Source of the DNA: an uncultured Flavobacteriales bacterium
GTDB lineage: Bacteria; Bacteroidota; Bacteroidia; Flavobacteriales_D; Crocinitomicaceae
Direction of reading: 5' to 3'
Assembly: GCA_913031405.1 (NCBI GenBank)
Contig: CAJWCX010000047.1
Location: forward strand, 1-7,559
Length of the DNA: 7,559 bases
A program made the translations under genes and the position numbers. The notes beneath the pieces are model-generated. The model searched no databases. It worked only from the letters and a program-made list of their open reading frames with translations, and was not told the origin of the DNA. Each line of letters opens with the position of its first letter. Position 1 is the stretch's first letter. Positions 1 through 6,171 of this stretch are shown here, one piece after another.

Positions 1-532
1 TGAGTTTTATTTTCAAATCCTTAACTAAAGCATCTGAAAGCTGTGGCATTCCACTTGCAGAGAGAAAATTATTCATCATGACCAAAAAATCGCGTGGCAT
101 AATAATGGGTAAAACTGATTGACCCTTATTCCATTCCCATCCTTTCGTCTCGATATCTAAGTATTCCTTTTTAACAGATTGAACATAAATATCAGAACTG
201 AATTTTGGAATTAGAGGGTCATTAATTTGTAGAAGAACATCAAAAGTATTGGATGAGATAATATCACAACTTTGGATAAAACTCTTGTTTCGAATATCTT
301 CTATTTCAGAATTTAAAAATACTGGTTTGGCTCTATTCAAAATAAGCCCGCCATTCACCTGCTTTTGAATTACAATTGTATTTTCAGAAAGCATTTCAGA
401 ATGGTCACCATATCGGTATATCTTGTCTAAAAAATGTAACGAAGTAAAAAGAAAAAGTAAACCCAAAAAAGTACCTATGCAAGCAAAAATCAGCTGCTTT
501 TTGTTCTGATATTTAAAAAGCAACGCCTTCAT
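1..532 (-). CDS. ABC transporter permease, FtsX/MacB-like, partial (N-terminal part only)
   Basis: An open frame runs leftward off base 1 from an ATG whose A is shared with the stop codon of the upstream ATPase gene (TAATG). About 177 residues are visible. They begin MKALLFKYQNKKQ, a basic cytoplasmic start, followed by one hydrophobic segment at residues ~14-36. After it comes a hydrophilic, presumably extracytoplasmic stretch. The pattern of one membrane segment followed by a large outside domain, with a late 'LPIIMPRDFLVMMNNF' stretch, is that of MacB/LolE/FtsX-type permeases with a MacB_PCD-like domain. The later membrane segments would lie outside the window. Direct coupling to the ATPase gene strongly supports a transporter pair. 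Such exporters act in the inner membrane on lipoproteins, peptides or envelope substrates; the substrate cannot be told here. The family is inferred from layout and context rather than from a diagnostic motif. Confidence 0.72.
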   Translation of the reverse strand, partial: MKALLFKYQNKKQLIFACIGTFLGLLFLFTSLHFLDKIYRYGDHSEMLSENTIVIQKQVNGGLILNRAKPVFLNSEIEDIRNKSFIQSCDIISSNTFDVLLQINDPLIPKFSSDIYVQSVKKEYLDIETKGWEWNKGQSVLPIIMPRDFLVMMNNFLSASGMPQLSDALVKDLKIKL

Positions 533-1170
533 TATAAATGAATAGTTTTAACTCCATCAAATAGCTGAATATCATCTAGGCATGAGATAATAAAACCGGC
601 ATTTTCTTCTTTTACTCGTCTTTGAATCAGGTCGATACACTTTGATGTATTCGACATGTCTAAATGCGAAAATGGCTCATCACAAATTAATAAATCAAAA
701 GGTTTCATCAAGCTACGGACTAGTGCTAAACGTTGTTTTTGACCAAAAGAAAGAACCCCTGTTTTCGACTCCCACTTCTTTTCAATCCCAAGATAAACCA
801 AAAGTTCATAAGCACTTTCGAGATTGTAGCCTTCAGCAAATTCAGGGAGCATTGATATATTTTCCTTAACTGTAAGTTGATCAAAAAGCTGTAAATCTTG
901 ATAAACCACAGCGAACTTCCTTCTACGTAGATTTGTCCATTGATTTATCGTCAATGTCCTTATATCTTTGTTTTCAATAAATATGCTGCCTGTGTAGTCG
1001 TTTCTCAAACCTGTTAAATAGTATATAAAAGACGTTTTCCCTTTTCCACTAGGTGCATGAAGCATAAATTGTTCGGTGGGTTTGATTTGAAGAGAAGACT
1101 TCCACAAGTCGCTTTCCATGACATGGTCTTGAAATATATTGGGGCAAAGCCGTTCAAATTTTAAATCCAT
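532..1170 (-). CDS. ABC transporter ATP-binding protein (LolD/MacB-type) with altered ATP-site motifs
   Basis: This is a 212-residue ABC ATPase, a usual length for LolD/MacB/FtsE-type subunits. Motifs in order are Walker A APSGKGKTS (residues 39-47), Q-loop Gln91 in VYQDLQLFDQLTVKENI, signature LSFGQKQR (140-147), Walker B LLICDE (160-165) and D-loop SHLD (168-171). It should energise the permease encoded immediately downstream, at the cytoplasmic face of the inner membrane. Several positions differ from the norm. The first Walker A Gly is Ala39, the signature is LSFGQ rather than LSGGQ, and the switch (H-loop) position aligns with Leu198 in ISCLDD, where a His is expected. The codon there is CTA, so no His is hidden. 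The Walker B glutamate (E165) is kept. The ATG lies 2 nt after the miaA stop, so the ribosome-binding region lies inside miaA. The transported substrate is unknown. Confidence 0.88.
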   Translation of the reverse strand: MDLKFERLCPNIFQDHVMESDLWKSSLQIKPTEQFMLHAPSGKGKTSFIYYLTGLRNDYTGSIFIENKDIRTLTINQWTNLRRRKFAVVYQDLQLFDQLTVKENISMLPEFAEGYNLESAYELLVYLGIEKKWESKTGVLSFGQKQRLALVRSLMKPFDLLICDEPFSHLDMSNTSKCIDLIQRRVKEENAGFIISCLDDIQLFDGVKTIHL

Positions 1171-1172
1171 AA

Positions 1173-2078
1173 TTAAGAGTTCAAATGAATCAACAATTGG
1201 TCCTTTAGTGTTTTATTATCATAAGGATTAAGACCAATTAGGTCTGAATATCGTCTAAGCCAAGTTCCTTGCCTCTTGGCATAATTGCGTGTATTTTTCT
1301 TAATCAATTCAACCACCTCTTCTTTTGTTTGTTGTCCATTAAAATAAAAAAGCCACTCCTTATATCCAACGGTATTTTGCAACAACAAATTGTCTTGAAT
1401 AGGTAAATTTATAATTTCATCAAAAAGACCCCCATTCATCATTTCATCTACTCTTGTATTTATTCGATTGTACAAATCCTTTCGATCCCAATTCACATAA
1501 AATCGATTTATCGCATACGGAATTTTTTCTTTGGGTTGTTTCCTCATTTCAGCCAACGTTTTTCCAGAAATACGAATTACTTCGAGGGCCCTCATAATTC
1601 TCATGGGATTATTGATATCCATATTTTTATAACTTTCAGCATCTTTGATTTTTAGCTCTTCAAGTAAATGGTTGATTCCCTTCTCCTTCCAATCTATTTG
1701 AAGCTGATCTCTTACTTCAGCGTTTTGGGGTGATGGATGCAATCCATCTATTAATGCATCAATGAACATGCCAGAGCCTCCTGTTACAATAACGTACTTG
1801 GCTCCGCCTTGAAATAAGCGATCAATCTTTTGGCGACCTAAATGCATAAAATCTGCGCTAGATACCGTATTTTCAAGAATAGAATGAGAATCAACAAAAT
1901 AATGAGGAACTCCGTTCATTTCCCTCTGAGAAGGCTTTGCAGTTCCTTTGGATATTTCCTTGTAAAACTGACGAGAATCTGCCGATACGACAGAGCAATC
2001 AAGCTCTATGGCTAATTCAACAGCTAAAGAAGATTTACCTGAGGCTGTAGCCCCTTGTATGATGATTATTCTATTCAT
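1173..2078 (-). CDS. miaA: tRNA dimethylallyltransferase MiaA
   Basis: MiaA transfers a dimethylallyl group from DMAPP to N6 of adenosine 37 in tRNAs that read codons starting with U, giving i6A37. This steadies codon-anticodon pairing in the cytoplasm. The 301-residue protein has the normal family length. It carries the P-loop GATASGKS (residues 9-16) and SADSRQFY (32-39), which contains the conserved catalytic Asp (D34). Further on are the TGGSGMF loop (99-105), NNPMRIMRALEV (156-167), the QNTVGYKE motif (234-241) and KRQGTWLRR (268-276). These family landmarks make the call firm. Its ATG overlaps the last 8 nt of the lytic transglycosylase gene (ATGAATAG), and the next gene follows after 2 nt, so it is translated as part of an operon. 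Nothing suggests a defect. The loop is GGSGMF where many homologues have GGTGLY, a mild variation. Confidence 0.97.
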   Translation of the reverse strand: MNRIIIIQGATASGKSSLAVELAIELDCSVVSADSRQFYKEISKGTAKPSQREMNGVPHYFVDSHSILENTVSSADFMHLGRQKIDRLFQGGAKYVIVTGGSGMFIDALIDGLHPSPQNAEVRDQLQIDWKEKGINHLLEELKIKDAESYKNMDINNPMRIMRALEVIRISGKTLAEMRKQPKEKIPYAINRFYVNWDRKDLYNRINTRVDEMMNGGLFDEIINLPIQDNLLLQNTVGYKEWLFYFNGQQTKEEVVELIKKNTRNYAKRQGTWLRRYSDLIGLNPYDNKTLKDQLLIHLNS

Positions 2079-3453
2079 TAAGTTTCCAGGCCATGTATCG
2101 TGAATATATTGATTTTACATATTTTCTTGCCGGTCCACGATAAGCTCCATATTTTACAGGTGAATTTCTATAGTGTTCGGGAATAGATAAATTCTTAATC
2201 ATTAACTCAACATTCTCATCCCAAACTAGCGGATTATATCCAAATTTTTCGGCGAGACGAACAGCATCGTCAATATGGCCTTTACCTGCATTGTATGAAG
2301 CCAATGTGAATTTGAGTCTTTGTTCTTTAGAGTCAATATGATTCCACTGACCATAAAGTTGATCTATGTACCGCATACCTGCATCAATTTGAACGGCAGG
2401 AGGCGAATCTGGATAAACATTAAATGAGGGACCTGTATTGGGCATGAATTGCATCATGCCATAAGCGCCACCGAAACCTCTCGCATTAGGATCATATCTA
2501 GACTCTTGGTATGCTATTGAAGCCAAAAACCTCCAGTCCCAATTTCTCTTCAGAGCAGAAGCCTTAAAAAGTTCATCGTATTTGGATAATTGAATATTAA
2601 GATTGGTAACACTATCCAATTCATCAATGAAGAAATTGGTTTCCTGTATATAGTCAAAGTATTTTTTCTGAAGCAGTTCATATCCCTCTGACTCCAAGAA
2701 TTCATCTAAGAAATAATCTAGCCTTTCTTTTAAATCGATATCACTTTTCCTAAGACCGAAAGCGATGTTCTGCCTCACTGAAAGAAGAGTTGATATATCG
2801 ATATTTGGATGACAAGCTTGCTCTATCCTTGCTGTATTTTCCATAGAAATAGTATAGTCAATCTCTCCTCTGGATACCATTTCAATTAAATCTTCCGTAA
2901 CGGGATACCCCTCAACTGACTTGATATTTATCGATTCACCAATTTCGTCTTCAAGGTGCAAAATCCGCTTTACAAATGCACTCTTTTTGCGGATATATAG
3001 GTCCTTGTTCTTCAGTTGTGAAATATCACGAATAATACTATCCCCTGTGGACCGCTGTACTAACACCTCAAAAGAGTGATTGTAAGGTATAGAGAAGGCG
3101 TGCATTTTTTTATCCTCCATATGAATGGGCTTGTTGCAAGCAATGATATCTCCAAGGCCCTCATTCAAATACAGAACAAAATCGTCTGGATTTGCAATAT
3201 CTACAACTTTTAAGTGAACACCTAAATGACGAGCGAAAGAATCCAAAATTTCATATTCAAATCCAAGGTATTTATCCTTGTACTCATAAAAGGATATCGC
3301 ACCATTCTCAGTGAGTACCGTAAGGGTGTCCTTTTTCAAAATGGCTTCAAGGTCATTAATTCCCTGTACAGGCAATTTAGCTTGCTTTTTAACAGTTTCG
3401 TGACAAGCAAAGAATAAAAAAACGACGATAAAAGTAAAAAAGGCCTTATTCAT
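2071..3453 (-). CDS. mltF: MltF-like lipoprotein: solute-binding domain fused to lytic transglycosylase
   Basis: This 460-residue protein has MltF architecture. The N-terminus MNKAFFTFIVVFLFFAC is a lipoprotein-type signal peptide with Cys17 as the likely lipidated residue. Residues ~40-265 match the periplasmic solute-binding fold (SBP_bac_3; for example LGFEYEILDSFARHLG and the DLYIRKKSAF hinge region). Residues ~295-455 are a soluble-lytic-transglycosylase domain. It contains the catalytic Glu317 in YQESRYDP, GGAYGMMQFMP (328-338) and LASYNAG (384-390). In this family such enzymes cleave the MurNAc-GlcNAc bond of peptidoglycan to a 1,6-anhydro end, and in MltF the binding domain modulates activity. 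The protein is probably anchored in the outer membrane, facing the periplasm. It is the first gene of the operon, starts at ATG, and its TAG stop lies inside the miaA start region. The symbol rests on domain order; orthology to E. coli mltF is not proven. Confidence 0.9.
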   Translation of the reverse strand: MNKAFFTFIVVFLFFACHETVKKQAKLPVQGINDLEAILKKDTLTVLTENGAISFYEYKDKYLGFEYEILDSFARHLGVHLKVVDIANPDDFVLYLNEGLGDIIACNKPIHMEDKKMHAFSIPYNHSFEVLVQRSTGDSIIRDISQLKNKDLYIRKKSAFVKRILHLEDEIGESINIKSVEGYPVTEDLIEMVSRGEIDYTISMENTARIEQACHPNIDISTLLSVRQNIAFGLRKSDIDLKERLDYFLDEFLESEGYELLQKKYFDYIQETNFFIDELDSVTNLNIQLSKYDELFKASALKRNWDWRFLASIAYQESRYDPNARGFGGAYGMMQFMPNTGPSFNVYPDSPPAVQIDAGMRYIDQLYGQWNHIDSKEQRLKFTLASYNAGKGHIDDAVRLAEKFGYNPLVWDENVELMIKNLSIPEHYRNSPVKYGAYRGPARKYVKSIYSRYMAWKLNE

Positions 3454-3510
3454 TTATCTATTTAAAGATCAGTTCTATTAGGATTTACGGTGATCAAAGG
3501 TTATTGGTTT

Positions 3511-3518
3511 CAAATGTA
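3511..3518 (-). promoter_or_regulatory. Putative -7 box for the mltF-miaA-ABC operon
   Basis: On the minus strand this reads TACATTTG, a full match to the Bacteroidota -7 consensus TAnnTTTG, about 58 nt upstream of the mltF-like start. No clear TTTG -33 element lies at the usual distance; only a T-rich stretch is there. The call therefore rests on one box and its position. Confidence 0.35.
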
Positions 3519-3524
3519 TTCATA

Positions 3525-3556
3525 TTTGCCATTTTAATAAAAAAGCCGTTTATTTG
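3525..3556 (+). promoter_or_regulatory. Putative promoter of the PUR-domain gene
   Basis: TTTG at 3525-3528 and TTTATTTG at 3549-3556 are separated by 20 nt, the spacing expected for a Bacteroidota -33/-7 pair. The -7 box differs from TAnnTTTG only at its second base. Transcription would begin near 3562, giving a leader of roughly a dozen bases. A second candidate, CATATTTG at 3521-3528, overlaps the -33 element but has no well-spaced partner. Confidence 0.4.
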
Positions 3557-3574
3557 AATGTAAAATAATGTATT

Positions 3575-3826
3575 ATGGGAGGTGATCAAAACGAAATTTA
3601 TTCAAAAGTAGTCAGGGCAGGTAAACGTACTTATTTTTTCGACATTAAAGCAACGAAAGGTAATGATCTCTACCTGACACTTACAGAAAGTAAAAGGACA
3701 TGGAGTGAGGACGGCGAGGGCTCCTACCAAAAACATAAGATTTTTCTTTACAAAGAGGACTTTGAAAAATTCAAAGATGGACTTGATGATGTTCTCAACA
3801 AAATTGAAGAACTTAAAAACCAATAA
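3575..3826 (+). CDS. PUR family DNA/RNA-binding protein (DUF3276)
   Basis: The 83-residue protein has the conserved core of the small bacterial PUR-alpha-like family. KVVRAGKRTYFFDIKATKGND (residues 11-31) and YLTLTESKRTW (33-43) form the beta-rich half. HKIFLYKEDFEKFKDGLDDVL (54-74) forms the final strand and helix. The family binds single-stranded nucleic acid as dimers and is nearly universal in Bacteroidota; Borrelia BpuR is the characterised relative. Its exact role in this phylum is not settled. The length is typical. An in-frame TAA at 3566-3568 rules out a longer start, so ATG 3575 is the first possible ATG. Codons 2-5 contain GGAGGTGATC, a 10-base match to the complement of the 16S rRNA 3' end, sitting inside the gene rather than before it. 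The gene lies upstream of tRNA-Val and is probably transcribed separately from it. Confidence 0.9.
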   Translation: MGGDQNEIYSKVVRAGKRTYFFDIKATKGNDLYLTLTESKRTWSEDGEGSYQKHKIFLYKEDFEKFKDGLDDVLNKIEELKNQ

Positions 3827-3863
3827 TTTTTTCACCCAACTATTATCTTTTAGAAAATAGAAT

Positions 3864-3871
3864 TATATTTG
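3864..3871 (+). promoter_or_regulatory. -7 box of the tRNA-Val gene
   Basis: TATATTTG exactly fits the Bacteroidota -7 consensus TAnnTTTG and ends 10 nt before the mature tRNA 5' end. This places transcription start a few bases upstream of the tRNA. No convincing TTG -33 element is present. Confidence 0.55.
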
Positions 3872-3881
3872 CACTCGATTT

Positions 3882-3956
3882 GGGCGATTAACTCAGTTGG
3901 TTCAGAGTGCCTCCCTTACAAGGAGGAAGTCGGGGGTTCGAGTCCCTCATTGCCCA
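3882..3956 (+). tRNA. tRNA-Val, anticodon UAC
   Basis: A complete cloverleaf can be folded by eye. The acceptor arm is GGGCGAT with ATTGCCC, where one G-T and one A-T pair lie next to the last pair. The D arm is ACTC/GAGT. The anticodon stem CCTCC/GGAGG (3910-3914, 3922-3926) closes the loop CTTACAA, with anticodon TAC at 3917-3919. The T arm is GGGGG/CCCTC around TTCGAGT. The discriminator base is A at 3956. The following bases are CAA, so the 3' CCA is not encoded and must be added after transcription. Anticodon UAC reads valine codons (GUA, and GUG by wobble). The gene stands alone, with its own -7 box upstream and a terminator downstream, and no integrase or att-like repeat was seen beside it. 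Confidence 0.96.
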
Positions 3957-3962
3957 CAAATT

Positions 3963-3988
3963 AAACCCACTCATAAGTGGGTTTTTTT
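3963..3988 (+). terminator. Rho-independent terminator after tRNA-Val
   Basis: The arms AAACCCACT (3963-3971) and AGTGGGTTT (3976-3984) form a perfect 9-bp stem with loop CATA, and the T-run continues to 3988. It begins 7 nt after the tRNA 3' end and should end the tRNA transcript. The matching A's on the 5' side would give some function on the minus strand too, though no gene there needs it. Confidence 0.9.
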
Positions 3989-4078
3989 GTTTTAATAAGG
4001 GATTCACTCATTGATTTATTATTCAAAATATGTACTTCATAGTGACAAGATTCGTATTTTTATCGTACAAAACGGAGT

Positions 4079-4390
4079 ATGGATAAATGGAAAAAAAAGT
4101 GGGGAATACACTCTAATGTTCAAATCATTATCATCTTACTCGTTTTTGCGATAAATGGTTCATTTGCGTCATGGGTAGCACAACCCCTCACTTCACTTGT
4201 AGGTTTAACTCCAGAAGTAGTTTCTCCATACTTATATTGGCCGATACGAATCTTAATTATTTTCCCCGTTTATCAGTTGACCCTGCCAATCGTAGGTTTT
4301 TTATTTGGACAATTTAAATTCTTTTGGGATTTCGAAAAGAAATTTTTGAAACGAATGGGATTTGGATTTCTTTTTAACAAAAAAAAATGA
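4079..4390 (+). CDS. Small membrane protein, DUF6787-like
   Basis: This 103-residue protein has a basic N-terminus (MDKWKKKWGI). Two hydrophobic segments follow, at residues ~15-34 and ~55-76. Then comes an aromatic and basic stretch, FGQFKFFWDFEKKFLKRMG (76-94), and a lysine-rich end. The layout of N-terminal KKKWGI, a YWPIRILIIFPVYQ second helix and FGQFKFFWDFEKK matches my memory of the Bacteroidota family named DUF6787. That family has no known function, and none is proposed here. The protein probably sits in the inner membrane with both ends in the cytoplasm. The last codons lie in a run of nine A's just before TGA. The next gene starts 23 nt downstream on the same strand, so the two are likely co-transcribed. 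GGAG is only 1 nt from the ATG, too close to be a working Shine-Dalgarno site. Confidence 0.78.
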   Translation: MDKWKKKWGIHSNVQIIIILLVFAINGSFASWVAQPLTSLVGLTPEVVSPYLYWPIRILIIFPVYQLTLPIVGFLFGQFKFFWDFEKKFLKRMGFGFLFNKKK

Positions 4391-4413
4391 GCTAAAATTA
4401 AAAATAATATAAA

Positions 4414-4818
4414 ATGATTATGAATCTAATCATGTTATCACACCTAATCCTATCTGGATTTGTTGTTGGTCTTATCTTTTTTCAAACCGCCTTATCCGCC
4501 CCCATTATATTCAAGTACCTTTCAAAAGACCAATCTAGTATTTATATTCGGAAGATCTTCCCGAAGCTTTTTATGATTATCGCTATTACTGGTTTAATAT
4601 GTTTCGCTTTGCAGTTATCTAATCGAATTATGAATCAAATGGGCTTGGCAGCCTCAATAATCACTTTCGTACTCCCATCAATTTGTTATTTCATGGTTCC
4701 GGCAACAAATGAAGCCACAGATTCGGGAAATAAAAAAAAGTTCAAACAACTTCATACTCTGAGTGTGATTTTTATTGTGGTCGTTTTCTTTAGTAACATG
4801 TTATGGTGCTTTCTATAA
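4414..4818 (+). CDS. DUF4149/TMEM205-like four-helix membrane protein
   Basis: This 134-residue, strongly hydrophobic protein has four likely membrane segments, at residues ~5-28, 47-68, 74-95 and 112-133. The first helix runs into FFQTALSAPIIFKYLSKDQ, and IRKIFPKLFMII leads the second. The aromatic/alanine-proline signature after helix 1 and the 'FP-x-x-F' entry to helix 2 resemble the DUF4149 family, related to eukaryotic TMEM205. The biochemical role in bacteria is unknown. The start is not certain: ATG codons at 4414, 4420 and 4432 are all in frame, and I kept the first, 23 nt after the preceding gene. The A-rich spacer has no Shine-Dalgarno sequence, as expected for this phylum. The gene faces an acyl-CoA dehydrogenase gene across 37 bases without a recognisable terminator. 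Confidence 0.75.
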   Translation: MIMNLIMLSHLILSGFVVGLIFFQTALSAPIIFKYLSKDQSSIYIRKIFPKLFMIIAITGLICFALQLSNRIMNQMGLAASIITFVLPSICYFMVPATNEATDSGNKKKFKQLHTLSVIFIVVVFFSNMLWCFL

Positions 4819-4855
4819 TTTGGAATCGTTTAAACAAACATCTATTTGGTAAGTC

Positions 4856-6016
4856 CTAAATGGCGTTTATACCTGTAATATCTCTGCCCGTAATCAATTC
4901 ATGAATCTCATTCGTTCCCTGATAGGTGATTAATGTTTCTAGATTAATCATATGACGCATAATCGGATAATCGCTTGTTATCCCCATTCCACCTAAAATT
5001 TGACGAGCTTCTTTAGCGATTTCCTGAGCCATTTTAACATTATTTCTTTTTGCCATCGATATTTGCTCGTACCGGGCTTTTCCATTATCCATAAGTACTC
5101 CTAGTTGATAATTCAAGCATTGTGCCTTCGTTATTTCAGTAATCATATCTGTGAGCTTTTTTTGAATCAATTGTTTACTCGCAATAGGTTGACCAAATTG
5201 AAGGCGCTCAAGAGAATAACTTAAAGCTGTTTCATAACACTCTAAAGCAATTCCAACACTTCCCCATGCCACTGCGTATCGACCAATATTCAAACAACGA
5301 TATGCATCTTTTATGGAAGTACTTTCAGCAAGAATCTGATCCTTCGAGATAACCGAGTCACTAAATACAAGTTCTCCTGTCTTAGAAGCTCTAAAAGACC
5401 ATTTTTCTTTAATTACAGTGGTTGTAAAGTTGGTGATGTTTTCCGTTTCAACAATAAGGCCCTGTACTTTTCCAGAGGGGTTTTTAGCCCAAACAATAGC
5501 AATATCGGCAGCAGTAGCATTTCCAATCCACATTTTACTTCCATTAATAACAATCTTATCACCCTCCTCTCGAAAATAAGTATGCATGGCAGATGGATTT
5601 GACCCGAAACTCGGCTCAGATAATCCAAATGACCCTAGGAATTCTCCGGTAGCCAATTTAGGGAGGTATTTTAATCGCTGTTTTTCTGATCCAAATTTGT
5701 AAATTGCATACATCACAAGTGAAGTTTGAATTGAGCTTACTACACGTATCGAGCTATCGCCTCTTTCAAGTTCTTGCATCATTAATCCAAATGAAATATA
5801 ATCCGCATTAATTCCGCCATATTGTTCAGGCACAATGAGACCAAAAGCACCAATTTCTGCCAATTCCTTTATAAGTCCTGGTGGTGTTTCTTCCTTCTGA
5901 AAATGATCTTCAATTATAGGTTTTACAAATTTATTAACCCAATCTCTTGTTGAGTCTTGAATGAGCTTTTGCTCTTCCGTAAGATGAATATTTATATTAA
6001 AGTAATCTGAGTTCAC
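4856..6016 (-). CDS. Acyl-CoA dehydrogenase, glutaryl-CoA dehydrogenase-like, catalytic Glu replaced by Gln
   Basis: This 386-residue protein covers all three acyl-CoA dehydrogenase domains: an N-terminal helical part (~10-125), a beta domain with FGLSEPSFGSNPSAM (130-144) and KMWIGNA (161-167), and a C-terminal helical part with ERLQFGQPIA (270-279). Family members use FAD to introduce an alpha-beta double bond into acyl-CoA. The segments SSIQTSLVMYAIYKFGSEKQRLKYLP, CLNIGRYAVAWG and the tail HELITGRDITGINAI most resemble glutaryl-CoA dehydrogenase. The usual catalytic base in TYEGT is Gln366 here (TYQGT, codon CAG). The alternative base position used by isovaleryl-CoA dehydrogenase aligns with Gly245. 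Of the glutaryl pocket, Glu84 and Arg91 remain, but the Ser after the Arg is Val92. Activity and substrate are therefore open. The start is GTG: a stop lies four codons upstream in frame and the first ATG is near residue 79. It is a single-gene unit. Confidence 0.88.
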   Translation of the reverse strand: MNSDYFNINIHLTEEQKLIQDSTRDWVNKFVKPIIEDHFQKEETPPGLIKELAEIGAFGLIVPEQYGGINADYISFGLMMQELERGDSSIRVVSSIQTSLVMYAIYKFGSEKQRLKYLPKLATGEFLGSFGLSEPSFGSNPSAMHTYFREEGDKIVINGSKMWIGNATAADIAIVWAKNPSGKVQGLIVETENITNFTTTVIKEKWSFRASKTGELVFSDSVISKDQILAESTSIKDAYRCLNIGRYAVAWGSVGIALECYETALSYSLERLQFGQPIASKQLIQKKLTDMITEITKAQCLNYQLGVLMDNGKARYEQISMAKRNNVKMAQEIAKEARQILGGMGITSDYPIMRHMINLETLITYQGTNEIHELITGRDITGINAI

Positions 6017-6030
6017 AGCAAATTTTTATT

Positions 6031-6065
6031 CAAATTTACGTATTATGAGGTCCTGTAAAGCCAAA
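6031..6065 (-). promoter_or_regulatory. Putative promoter of the acyl-CoA dehydrogenase gene
   Basis: On the minus strand, TTTG (6062-6065) is followed after 23 nt by TAAATTTG (6031-6038), a full match to TAnnTTTG. The spacing is at the long end of the accepted range. The start site would fall near 6025, leaving a leader of under 10 nt before the GTG start. Confidence 0.45.
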
Positions 6066-6159
6066 TCTTGCTACCCATTTTTAGGTATTTTTAAGTTCAA
6101 TCCTAAAACATCATAATCCCATAGAATTCTAGTCAAGAAAACACATCCTTCGAAAATGT

Positions 6160-6167
6160 TATCTTTA
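6160..6167 (+). promoter_or_regulatory. Putative -7 box of the 5-alpha-reductase-like gene
   Basis: TATCTTTA matches TAnnTTTG except at the last base and ends 4 nt before ATG 6172. If used, transcription would begin at or next to the start codon, giving a leaderless message. No clear -33 TTG is present, so this is tentative. Confidence 0.3.
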
Positions 6168-6171
6168 GAGA

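Noticed and set aside
3568..3585. Short upstream frame (ATG, five codons, TGA) overlapping the start of the PUR gene, possibly a regulatory leader peptide.
   Set aside because: Five codons arise easily by chance in this AT-rich spacer and nothing else supports translation.
3602..3835. Minus-strand open frame antisense to the PUR-domain gene.
   Set aside because: It is the reverse shadow of a well-supported conserved gene, its protein resembles no family I know, and its Phe/Leu/Lys bias follows from the A-rich sense strand.
3882..3988. tRNA gene as an integration site for a mobile island.
   Set aside because: No integrase gene, no direct repeat of the tRNA 3' end, and ordinary Bacteroidota-type genes on both sides.
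4378..4390. Run of nine A's at the end of the DUF6787-like gene as a programmed frameshift into the next gene.
   Set aside because: The stop follows at once, and the next gene has its own start 23 nt away; a plain lysine tail explains the run.
4819..4855. Possible bidirectional terminator between the convergent DUF4149-like and acyl-CoA dehydrogenase genes.
   Set aside because: Only the palindrome GTTTAAAC is present, with no GC-rich stem and no T-run on either strand.
6079..6108. Inverted repeat TTTTAGG ... CCTAAAA with a 16-nt spacer in the divergent spacer, a possible operator.
   Set aside because: A 7-bp AT-rich repeat is expected often by chance; there is no second copy and no regulator gene nearby.
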